Of a stretch of 30,560 nucleotides of DNA, positions 7,764-14,654 are shown in pieces. How positions within the stretch are numbered: the stretch's first letter is position 1; the number at the start of each line of letters is the position of its first letter. The notes beneath the pieces were generated by a model. The model ran no database searches and was not told where the DNA came from. It was given only the letters and a program-made list of their open reading frames with translations. The translations under genes and the position numbers were made by a program. Source of the stretch: JAPKZH01 sp964537875 (GTDB lineage Bacteria > Acidobacteriota > Aminicenantia > Aminicenantales > UBA4085); the NCBI GenBank assembly GCA_964537875.1, contig CAZIDN010000043.1, positions 1 to 30,560 on the forward strand. Reading direction: 5' to 3'.

Positions 7764-10667
7764 CTAGTATTCTCCCGTCAGGATAAAAGCACCCCAATAA
7801 AACGGATGGGAGTATTTTGTTCTCATCATTCTTTGCTTCGCCGATTGCAGGGCTTGGGCTTTGCCTATTCCTTTGGCATAATATTCATAAAAATATCCCA
7901 TAAACCGGGAGGTGGCTTTATCATCAATCGACCATAATGTCGAAATGACAGAGCGGGAGCCCATGTAGAAAAAGACTCTCGGAAGCCCCAAGACGCCCTC
8001 GTTTTGAATATTTTTGCCTTTTCCCGTTTGGCAAGCCGACAGCACCGTCAGCTCGGCATTCAGGCGCAATTTGTACATTTCCAGGACCTGAAAAAATCCG
8101 TCTTCTTCACCGCTTCCGTCGAGAGAAAAAACGAGAGTTGACCTGAGAGGATAGGTTTCATCGGAAAAGGCATGACAGGCGAAATGAACGATCCGGTAGT
8201 TATTTAAATCCAAGCTCTTAAGAGTTTGCTCGTTGGCCTCTTTCTTAAGATAGACATCTTTTTTATCCGGTTGGAAATGTTTTGAGATTTCCTTGACTTC
8301 TTTCGCGCTGTAGGGGATCGGAGAAAGGGAAAAACCGCTTTTTTCGTACAGGTCTAGTAAGATTTGGCTCGGAGATCGAGAATCCTTGTTTCCTGGAGAA
8401 CCGGGCTTTGGATAAGAAGGCGCCCCGAAGGCAAGGAGGTCTTTTGAATAGCTTTTCGGTTTCGGCCTTTTCAAAAGATAAAAGAATGCGCTTGCCGAAG
8501 GGGCATAAGATATGAGATAGCGGTTCGCTAGATATTCAGGCTTTGAATCAGCGCCGTGATTGAAGACAAGCGTTTCAAAAGGCAGATGAAACAATAGGCC
8601 GTCCGGAACGATGATTAAATTTGTCACCGATTTCGGAATGAAGCTTTCTACGGGATAAAAGAGCTCTCGGTATAAACGTTTTGCGGCGGCGATTCCTATG
8701 GTCGGCTCGATTTCAGGATCTTCGAGGTAGCCCAGATAGCCAGTCAGCATATCCACGATTTTGTCTTGGCAGGGGAGTTCGATGACTTTATAAGAGGCGT
8801 TTGAAATGGAGATCAGGTAAGACCTTTCGTTTCCCAGGATATACTCGATCAGTGCCGTATGGCTTTCGAGCAATTTTTTCTGGATGATCTCGAGGGTCAA
8901 TGGTTTTGCGATGATCTCGTCGTTTTCAGTTTGCAGGAATGCGGTCGAATTCATGGAGCTGATCTGATCATCGATCTGACGGAGCTGTATTTCAAGCTGT
9001 GCTATTTTTTCCCTATCCGAGCCTCCGGAGGAGAGCTTTTTCAGAATGTCCAGCCGGGATATTTTTAGTTTCTCTTCATGCGGATTTGGCTGTCCTGAAG
9101 CCGGGGCGCTGTCCCGTTTGCTCAGTCTCTCCAAATATTCTACAAAGGATCTCGCTTTGGCCTTTTCCGCGATAGAAAAGATTTCTTGTTCAAAAGTGGT
9201 CGACCTCGTTTTTAGAAAAAGATCGTAATAAAGATTGATCATCCTATGATAAATTTGCGCTTTGTCTTGGGCATAACTCGCTCGATTGATGTCATCGACG
9301 ATTTTAGAGCCGATTTTATCAATGATTCTTAGACATTCGTTATAATTGGAAATCGTTTGACGATAATCCCCGCTTTTCTCTTTGCATAAACCGAGGCCAT
9401 AAAAGGCTCGCATCATCAGGGGATCGGATTGGGCTTTTCGAGCTTCAGCTAAAGCTCTGCTAAGATAGTCCTCCGCTTTCGTGTAATCTTGCTTGTTCAG
9501 ATAAACCATCCCGATACTCGCTAAAATCGATGGTTGGAAGAGAGGATCCGTTCTTTTTTGAGCCATTTCTAGGGCTTGTAGTAAGAATTTCAGGGCATCA
9601 TCATATTTTTTCAAATCAATATAGGCATTTCCGATATGGGCCGCAGCTAAATTCTGGAGATTTTTATCTCCTAATTTTTGAGCCAAATTTGAGCTCTCCC
9701 GAAAGAGCTCGATAGCCCGGTAAAAATAATCCTCATTTCCTGTCGTCCGGTATAAGCTCTGATAGGAAAGGCTCAAATTATTGAGGAATGCCGAAAGCTT
9801 AGAAGGATAGCTTAATGATTGCATGATCTTCATAGCTTCAGAATAATAGGCGATAGATTTTTCATTGTCGCCGAGAGTTGAATAGAGGGTGGCGATATTG
9901 TTTAAACAGGATGTCGTTTCTTGATCGTCTTGGAGGTCCCGGGCAGAACTCAAAGCTTGAAAATAAAAGCTCAAGGCGTGAGAATAATCGTTTTTCGATG
10001 AATAGGATAGTCCGATGTTTTTGAGGGCTTTCACAATTTCCGACTTGTGCTTAAGAGGCCTGGCTAATTGTAAGGCCTGCTTATTTAAATCTGCGAAATT
10101 ATTATGACTAACATCTGCATAATAATTAATGCTCCAGGTTCTCAGTATTTTGAGCTCATGAGCATCGCTTTTTATGGATCTGGCCAAATCCGCCGCTTCT
10201 CTGAAGTAAAGATTCGACTGCGACAAATTGCCCTTGTTCCGCCATTCCATAGCCTGAGTGAATAGATTATGAATTTTAAGGGCTTTTCCACATTCCTGGC
10301 GCTTTTTTGGAAGGTCTAAAGATACCGCGAGTTTGTTCGCCTGCCCGAAGTATTTTTCAGATTCATCAAACTGATCAATATTCCAAAAAAGAATTCCCAG
10401 ATTCCAATAGCAAATAAGCGTATGGCGGTCTTCGGCTGGAGAAGACTTTAGATATTTAGTGAATTCTTCGATCGCTTGCTGATATTTTCCTTCTCGTAGA
10501 AGATTTTCTCCGCGCTCGATCATGGGAGGAATTTGAGAAGGAATTCGTTCCTGCGAATCGAGGCTGATTTCTCGGCTGAAAAGCGGCCCCAAAAATAGGG
10601 CGGGAAAAATAATCATTAAAAGAGAAAATCGATATTTTTGAAATTTAGCGTTGTGATGATCAAACAC
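7764..10667 (-). CDS. Exported TPR-CHAT protein, putative cysteine protease
   Basis: This is about 967 residues. After a signal sequence (basic HHNAKFQKYR, then FSLLMIIFPALFLGPLFS) come roughly a dozen TPR-like helical repeats. A linker with a coiled-coil stretch (RLDILKKLSSGGSDREKIAQLEIQLRQ) leads to a C-terminal CHAT domain. CHAT hallmarks are IPDGLLFHLPFETLV, the catalytic His of VHFACHA (about H832) and the catalytic Cys of LSACQTG (about C879), then a caspase-like end with HPFYWGAFILTG. Both catalytic residues are present, so protease activity is plausible. A promoter at 10695-10723 places transcription start near 10688, which excludes the upstream TTG at 10718. The GTG at 10667 has GGCAGG 6 nt upstream. 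The gene converges with the sigma/anti-sigma operon with a 4-bp gap. The substrate is unknown; the anti-sigma factor is the obvious candidate. Confidence 0.9.
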   Translation of the reverse strand: MFDHHNAKFQKYRFSLLMIIFPALFLGPLFSREISLDSQERIPSQIPPMIERGENLLREGKYQQAIEEFTKYLKSSPAEDRHTLICYWNLGILFWNIDQFDESEKYFGQANKLAVSLDLPKKRQECGKALKIHNLFTQAMEWRNKGNLSQSNLYFREAADLARSIKSDAHELKILRTWSINYYADVSHNNFADLNKQALQLARPLKHKSEIVKALKNIGLSYSSKNDYSHALSFYFQALSSARDLQDDQETTSCLNNIATLYSTLGDNEKSIAYYSEAMKIMQSLSYPSKLSAFLNNLSLSYQSLYRTTGNEDYFYRAIELFRESSNLAQKLGDKNLQNLAAAHIGNAYIDLKKYDDALKFLLQALEMAQKRTDPLFQPSILASIGMVYLNKQDYTKAEDYLSRALAEARKAQSDPLMMRAFYGLGLCKEKSGDYRQTISNYNECLRIIDKIGSKIVDDINRASYAQDKAQIYHRMINLYYDLFLKTRSTTFEQEIFSIAEKAKARSFVEYLERLSKRDSAPASGQPNPHEEKLKISRLDILKKLSSGGSDREKIAQLEIQLRQIDDQISSMNSTAFLQTENDEIIAKPLTLEIIQKKLLESHTALIEYILGNERSYLISISNASYKVIELPCQDKIVDMLTGYLGYLEDPEIEPTIGIAAAKRLYRELFYPVESFIPKSVTNLIIVPDGLLFHLPFETLVFNHGADSKPEYLANRYLISYAPSASAFFYLLKRPKPKSYSKDLLAFGAPSYPKPGSPGNKDSRSPSQILLDLYEKSGFSLSPIPYSAKEVKEISKHFQPDKKDVYLKKEANEQTLKSLDLNNYRIVHFACHAFSDETYPLRSTLVFSLDGSGEEDGFFQVLEMYKLRLNAELTVLSACQTGKGKNIQNEGVLGLPRVFFYMGSRSVISTLWSIDDKATSRFMGYFYEYYAKGIGKAQALQSAKQRMMRTKYSHPFYWGAFILTGEY

Positions 10668-10694
10668 GGATTGCCTGCCGTCCACACCAGTCAA

Positions 10695-10723
10695 ATTATA
10701 GAGGCTCAATCCTTGCAATGCAA
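10695..10723 (-). promoter_or_regulatory. Promoter of the TPR-CHAT gene
   Basis: On the minus strand TTGCAT (10723-10718), a 17-nt spacer and a perfect TATAAT (10700-10695) form a strong sigma70-type promoter. The start would be near 10688, giving a leader of about 20 nt to the GTG at 10667. The box is of housekeeping type rather than an obvious ECF type. Confidence 0.65.
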
Positions 10724-10902
10724 ATTGGGATTTTTGAATATTTTTAGATAAGAATATTCGCGGGGCAACTAACCAATAATTAGCCTTTCCACTCAGCTTA
10801 AAAGATATATTTTAATAATTTTTTCATTCTTGAAAGAAAAATGATAAAAAATTGGTCTTTCTAAAGTCTCTATTAATAGAGAGAAGTGGAGGTATCTTTA
10901 AA

Positions 10903-11217
10903 ATGAGCAAAAAAATTAAATTCATCGCCTTGTTTTTCCTGGTTTCTTCAGCATTTTTATATGCCGCCATCGCGGCAAACTCCTTTGTCAATGAATCCAG
11001 CAAGTATATCGAGGTTTGCGCAAACGGTATTGTCTATGTTCCGGCAAATACAAAATTCGTCAAATGCTATGGAGTTATAAGAAAAGTAATCCGCATTAGT
11101 GATGTCCTCACTCTAGTGATAGAAGACTGCAAATGTCCAAAGTGCTGTAGTGGGGAATGCTATGTTTTTGTGGCTTCGGAATCGGGGGATATTCGTGTTC
11201 TTTGGGCATCCTGCTGA
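10903..11217 (+). CDS. Small secreted cysteine-rich protein
   Basis: I do not recognise this 104-residue protein. A clear signal peptide (MSKKIKFIALFFLVSSAFLYAAIA) is followed by about 80 mature residues with eight cysteines: C39, C55, C76, C78, C81, C82, C86 and C104. Five of them are packed in CKCPKCCSGEC. An even number in an exported protein suggests four disulfides or a metal site. The ATG at 10903 is preceded by GGAGG at 10 nt; an upstream in-frame start at 10852 would mask the signal peptide. The next gene, a MauE/DoxX-like membrane protein, starts 17 nt downstream, which hints at a dedicated thiol-redox partner. The sequence lacks the two Trp residues needed for a TTQ cofactor, so it is not a methylamine dehydrogenase light chain. 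Confidence 0.75.
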   Translation: MSKKIKFIALFFLVSSAFLYAAIAANSFVNESSKYIEVCANGIVYVPANTKFVKCYGVIRKVIRISDVLTLVIEDCKCPKCCSGECYVFVASESGDIRVLWASC

Positions 11218-11234
11218 CGGTTAAAGCATTCAGT

Positions 11235-11711
11235 ATGAAAGCAAGAATTGTTAGTTTCCTCAATCAAAAGCTCGTTCAACTCTCAGCCAGGCTCATCTTA
11301 GGCGGGGTGTTCATTTATGCGAGCATCGATAAAATTGCCTACCCAAAGGAATTTGCCTCGATTGTCATGAGATATCAGATTCTACCGGAAAAGCTGGCGA
11401 TTTATTTTGCTTTTCTCCTGCCGTGGATCGAATTATTTTTGGGAATTTTTGTCATTCTTGGTATTTTTGTCCGCGAATCGGCGATTTCCCTTTCTTTTCT
11501 TGTCTTGATTTTCATGATCGCCATTATGATCAGGTCTTTAGCCGGTCCCATAGGAAATTGCGGCTGCTTCAGCATCACTCCATCAGGCACGACTCAAAGC
11601 ATTGCGTTTTTAATTTTCAGAGATATTTTGTTCTTGCTGTGCGGTCTTATCCTCATTTTTCCGCATAAGGCAAAAAAGCTGCATAAATCATTCTTAAGCC
11701 AAATCTATTGA
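11235..11711 (+). CDS. MauE/DoxX-like integral membrane protein
   Basis: This 158-residue protein has four predicted membrane segments. It begins ARLILGGVFIYASIDKIAYPKEFA with a following YQILP, the typical MauE/DoxX opening. A GNCGCFSITPSG loop near residues 108-118 carries C109 and C111, the conserved Cys pair of the MauE group. MauE proteins help disulfide formation in a secreted partner in methylamine dehydrogenase maturation. Here no other mau gene is present, but the preceding gene encodes an 8-Cys secreted protein, so a similar role is plausible. The ATG at 11235 is chosen because upstream residues would be an unrelated extension inside the preceding gene. No good Shine-Dalgarno is visible, so coupling to the upstream gene may drive translation. 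Confidence 0.78.
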   Translation: MKARIVSFLNQKLVQLSARLILGGVFIYASIDKIAYPKEFASIVMRYQILPEKLAIYFAFLLPWIELFLGIFVILGIFVRESAISLSFLVLIFMIAIMIRSLAGPIGNCGCFSITPSGTTQSIAFLIFRDILFLLCGLILIFPHKAKKLHKSFLSQIY

Positions 11712-11778
11712 AGCCGGGATATCGAGCAAGATGCTTATGAGCTTCAATGGACGACTTTCAAAATTAAGAAGGTGAAAT

Positions 11779-11982
11779 TTGGCCAATCATACAGCTAAAA
11801 ACGAGACAAAAATGGTGTTTCATCCCGATAATTGCCTGGATTGCCTAGTTTCAGAGCGGGTGGGCATTGTCTATGAATGCAAATTTTATGGCCGCAGCTA
11901 CATGCCCCTTTATGGAGAAAAGCCGCCCTATTGTAAGGTGGTCAACATTAGGGTGGAAGAGGCCGGCGATAAAGATCCATAA
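11779..11982 (+). CDS. Small four-Cys protein, unknown function
   Basis: I do not recognise this 67-residue protein. It starts at TTG with AGAAGGTG a few bases upstream, reads ANHTAKNETKMVFHPDNCLDCLV and continues with YECKFYGRSYMPLYGEKPPYCKVV. Four cysteines (CLDC, YEC, YC) could bind one zinc ion. There is no signal peptide or membrane segment, so it is probably cytosolic. An overlapping frame from 11867 to 12160 is open but lacks a ribosome binding site and looks unlike a protein. From 11983 to 12181 no further gene is seen. Confidence 0.5.
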   Translation: MANHTAKNETKMVFHPDNCLDCLVSERVGIVYECKFYGRSYMPLYGEKPPYCKVVNIRVEEAGDKDP

Positions 11983-12181
11983 GGGGAAAGATGACAGTCA
12001 AATTTGTCATCACGAACATTCCCTGATAACCAGATCAAAAAGGGGGCTAAAATTTTTTGGGAAATCGGATGAGCAGATAGTCGAATTGTCAAGCGTCCAG
12101 AACTACTCTAAGAGGGGAAGTTCATCCTGGAACGAACTATTATATATTGGAAATATTTGAGCTATTAAGGATGGTTTGACT

Positions 12182-13657
12182 ATGAGCATAGGCTATGTAA
12201 ACAAGGACTTCGTGCCTCTTTATGCGGAATCCACGGGGACAAAAACCAACCTCCAGTTGCTCTGGGGAGATCGAGTGAGGATACTGGGAGATACCGGCAG
12301 TTCAGACCGCGTCAATGTGAAGGCACGCGGAAAGACGGGTTTTGTTAAAAGGGCCGACATCGGAGAAAAATCACTTTTAGAGGTCTATTTCATCGATGTC
12401 GGTCAGGGAGACGGTATATTGATTTGTACGCCGGACAGGCGGCATATCCTCATCGATGGCGGCTATCGGCGCAAATATCAGCCCACGGGCAAAAGCGTCG
12501 CGGATTTTGTCGACTGGAAGTTCGCCGAAGATTACGAAGCAGCTAAGATCGTCCTGGATGCCATGATCGCATCTCACTGCGACGCGGATCACTATGGCGG
12601 TCTCTGGGACCTGATCAATCCCAATGAGACCGACGAGCTGGATCTAGAATATTTCGACATTAGAGCCTTTTATCATGCGGGTGTCAGTTGGTGGAAGGAT
12701 GGACAGGGCAAACGGAGCCTAGGGCCCATCAAAGATGATAAGCTTACGCTTTTATTGGAAGACAAGGCCAGCGTCAATGTCGCATTGACGGGAAATCCTG
12801 TCGGATATAGCCTTCAAGGGGAGTGGGCTGAGTTCTTGCAGAATGTCGTTAATGTCTGCAACAAAATTTCTCGCATCAGCAATATTGCCCAAGAATATGT
12901 ACCGGGCTTCTCACCCGCGAACAGCGATGTGACCTTAAAGGTATTGGCGCCTCTCGAAATGACCTATCAAGGAAAGCCTGCCCTCCCATCCCTTGGCGAC
13001 GAGAGCCAGAATACAAACGGGAACAGCATTTTGCTTCGACTTGATTATGGCCGCACTCGTATCCTTTTAACCGGAGACCTCAATCGCAAGAGCCAGAACC
13101 TTTTGTTGCAAAGCTATGCGGGGCGGCGCCAGGAATTTGCCTGCGATGTGGCCAAAGGCTGCCATCATGGAAGCGACGATGTGTCTTATGAATTTTTAGC
13201 CAATCTATCCGCGGCCGCCACGGTCATCTCGTCAGGCGATGAAGAAGGGCATTCTCATCCCCGTCCCAATATTGTCTCTGCAAGCGCCTTGACGGGCCAC
13301 ATCCAGATCGACAAAGATGAGGTCATTACACCGCTCATCTACTCCACCGAAATTGCCCGGAGCGTGCGCTTTGGAAAGGCTTATGAGATTGAAACTAAAG
13401 GCCTGCCCGGCGGAACCACGGGCAATATTAAGATTACCATCAGCCAAAACCCGAATGCCGTGATTCGATATAAGGAAAAAGCTGCAGGAGATTTACAAGC
13501 GCGCGATAGATCTCGCACTTTGAAAGATCTCTATGTTGTTGGCGGCGTGCGCTATGGGTTGGTCAATGTCAGAACGGACGGAGATAAAATCCTCTGCGCC
13601 ACAATGAACGAAAAGAAAAACACCTGGGACATAAAGACTTTCTTTTCAAGATTTTAA
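12182..13657 (+). CDS. SH3-like domain plus ComEC-like metallo-beta-lactamase-fold hydrolase
   Basis: From the ATG at 12182 (AAGGATGG 7 nt upstream) the protein has 491 residues and no signal peptide. Residues 1-60 look like a bacterial SH3 domain (VNKDFVPLYAE, VRILGDTG, GKTGFVKRADI). A metallo-beta-lactamase fold of the ComEC/Rec2 type follows. FIDVGQGDGILI and ILIDGG come first, then the metal-binding SHCDADHYGG (H132, D134, D136, H137), NGNSILLRLDYGRTRILLTGDLN, KGCHHGSDDVSYEFL and GHSHPRPN. All expected metal ligands are present, so it is probably an active nuclease or phosphodiesterase. The C-terminal 100 residues are unassigned. ComEC itself has membrane domains, which are absent here. 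Stand-alone forms occur in several accessory loci; the substrate is unknown. Confidence 0.85.
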   Translation: MSIGYVNKDFVPLYAESTGTKTNLQLLWGDRVRILGDTGSSDRVNVKARGKTGFVKRADIGEKSLLEVYFIDVGQGDGILICTPDRRHILIDGGYRRKYQPTGKSVADFVDWKFAEDYEAAKIVLDAMIASHCDADHYGGLWDLINPNETDELDLEYFDIRAFYHAGVSWWKDGQGKRSLGPIKDDKLTLLLEDKASVNVALTGNPVGYSLQGEWAEFLQNVVNVCNKISRISNIAQEYVPGFSPANSDVTLKVLAPLEMTYQGKPALPSLGDESQNTNGNSILLRLDYGRTRILLTGDLNRKSQNLLLQSYAGRRQEFACDVAKGCHHGSDDVSYEFLANLSAAATVISSGDEEGHSHPRPNIVSASALTGHIQIDKDEVITPLIYSTEIARSVRFGKAYEIETKGLPGGTTGNIKITISQNPNAVIRYKEKAAGDLQARDRSRTLKDLYVVGGVRYGLVNVRTDGDKILCATMNEKKNTWDIKTFFSRF

Positions 13658-13698
13658 TAGGCTTTTACAAAAATATCGAATTTTGAGGTTCGACCGAG

Positions 13699-13727
13699 AT
13701 CTTTTCACAAAAAGATTCTTCTTTTTT
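13699..13727 (+). terminator. Weak candidate terminator after the metallo-hydrolase gene
   Basis: ATCTTTT and AAAAGAT form an A+T-rich 7-bp stem with loop CACA, followed by TCTTCTTTTTT. Position downstream of the stop at 13657 fits a terminator, but the stem is weak. Confidence 0.35.
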
Positions 13728-13755
13728 GGCAAATAACATCTTCCGTTATAGTATT

Positions 13756-13819
13756 ACAATTATAATTGTGTAAGATATTATAATGATTGACATACATATT
13801 ATTTTATGTTATACATATT
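13756..13819 (+). promoter_or_regulatory. Promoter and operator region of the toxin-antitoxin operon
   Basis: TTGACA (13787-13792), a 17-nt spacer and TATACA (13810-13815) form a good promoter 24 nt before the antitoxin ATG. Upstream lies a perfect 14-bp palindrome ACAATTATAATTGT (13756-13769). The sequence ATACATATT occurs twice, at 13792-13800 and 13811-13819, 19 bp apart and overlapping the promoter. Palindrome and repeats are natural candidates for autoregulatory binding by the AbrB-type antitoxin. Confidence 0.55.
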
Positions 13820-13838
13820 TTACGAAGGGAGAATTAAT

Positions 13839-14075
13839 ATGGCAACAACAGTCGTTACTACAAAAGGGCAGGTAGTAATTCCATCTCGCATTCGACGTAA
13901 ATTAAATATTAAAAAAGGTACTAAGCTGTATATTGAAGATAGGGAGCAAGAGATAATCCTAAAACTAGTGACTCCTGCTTATTTTGAAAAAATCGCGGGA
14001 ATTTTGCCGACAAAGGGAAAACTCACTAAAGCACTATTGGAGGAAAGGGCGAGGGATAAAAAGAGGGAGGAATAA
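13839..14075 (+). CDS. AbrB/SpoVT-type antitoxin of a VapBC-like pair
   Basis: This 78-residue protein starts MATTVVTTKGQVVIPSRIRRKLNIKKGTKLYIE, the classic swapped-hairpin AbrB DNA-binding domain (residues 1-45). The charged C-terminal tail (KLTKALLEERARDKKREE) would wrap around and block the toxin. The ATG at 13839 has AAGGGAGAA upstream; an upstream start at 13806 would overlap the promoter. The toxin gene starts 2 nt after the stop codon, so the two are co-translated. It should repress its own promoter together with the toxin. Confidence 0.88.
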   Translation: MATTVVTTKGQVVIPSRIRRKLNIKKGTKLYIEDREQEIILKLVTPAYFEKIAGILPTKGKLTKALLEERARDKKREE

Positions 14076-14077
14076 TC

Positions 14078-14473
14078 GTGACCAGAATTCTTGATGCCCA
14101 TGCGTTGATGACGTTCTTTGAAAAAGAACCTGGCCATGAAAAGGTGGAATCTTTTTTTGTATCTGCCGTTGAGAAAGATGAGAATTTGCTTATGAGCACT
14201 GTCAATTATGGAGAAATTTATTACGTCATATTAAGAGAATGCGGTCAGGAAAAAGTTGACGAAATTGAAAGAGTCATTCGTTCCTTACCAATCGATGTTG
14301 TCGATGTTGATATAATCCTTGCCTGTGAAGCGGCCAGATTCAAAGCCATAAAAAAAATATCCTACGCTGATTGCTTTGCCGCGGCGTTAGCAAAATTACG
14401 CAAAGGCGAGCTAATTACCGGGGATAAAGAATTTAAAAACTTAGAGAGTGACATAAAAATTGCATGGATCTGA
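14078..14473 (+). CDS. vapC: PIN-domain ribonuclease toxin (VapC family)
   Basis: This 131-residue protein has the four acidic residues of a PIN nuclease: D6 in RILDAHAL, E46 in NYGEIYY, D98 in SYADCF and D116 in TGDKEF. These coordinate Mg/Mn for RNA cleavage, often of tRNA or rRNA in this family. The GTG start at 14078 has GGGAGGAAT upstream and follows the antitoxin stop by 2 nt. The length is typical. It forms a toxin-antitoxin pair with the preceding AbrB-type gene. The pair lies near the right edge of the A+T-rich island, where such modules often stabilise acquired DNA. Confidence 0.9.
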   Translation: MTRILDAHALMTFFEKEPGHEKVESFFVSAVEKDENLLMSTVNYGEIYYVILRECGQEKVDEIERVIRSLPIDVVDVDIILACEAARFKAIKKISYADCFAAALAKLRKGELITGDKEFKNLESDIKIAWI

Positions 14474-14592
14474 TGGACAGGAAAGATAATCCAACATTCA
14501 CGCGAAATTTAAGAACGATGATGCAGTCCTTCGGTTAACTACTTAGGCTGTTCAAAATATTCACCTGGTCTGTTTTCAAAGATATAAAAGTC

Positions 14593-14621
14593 TTGAAAAA
14601 AGCGACTGCCATTTATATTAT
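14593..14621 (+). promoter_or_regulatory. Promoter of the Asp-box propeller gene
   Basis: TTGAAA (14593-14598), a 17-nt spacer and TATTAT (14616-14621, 5 of 6 consensus) lie about 35 to 50 nt before the start codons of the long gene. Nothing else is seen between 14474 and 14592. Confidence 0.6.
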
Positions 14622-14654
14622 TGGTGGCAAGTTTGAGCTAATTATTAGGATCTT

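Noticed and set aside
6520..10667. TPR-CHAT plus sigma genes as a type III-E CRISPR (Craspase) locus
   Set aside because: No gRAMP/Cas7-11 gene, Cas1 or repeat array is present, and the CHAT protein carries a signal sequence.
10903..11711. Methylamine dehydrogenase locus
   Set aside because: The Cys-rich protein has one Trp and cannot form TTQ; no large subunit, MauD or MauG is adjacent.
11867..12160. 97-residue plus-strand frame overlapping the small four-Cys gene
   Set aside because: No ribosome binding site and low protein-like character; the overlapping TTG-started frame is better supported.
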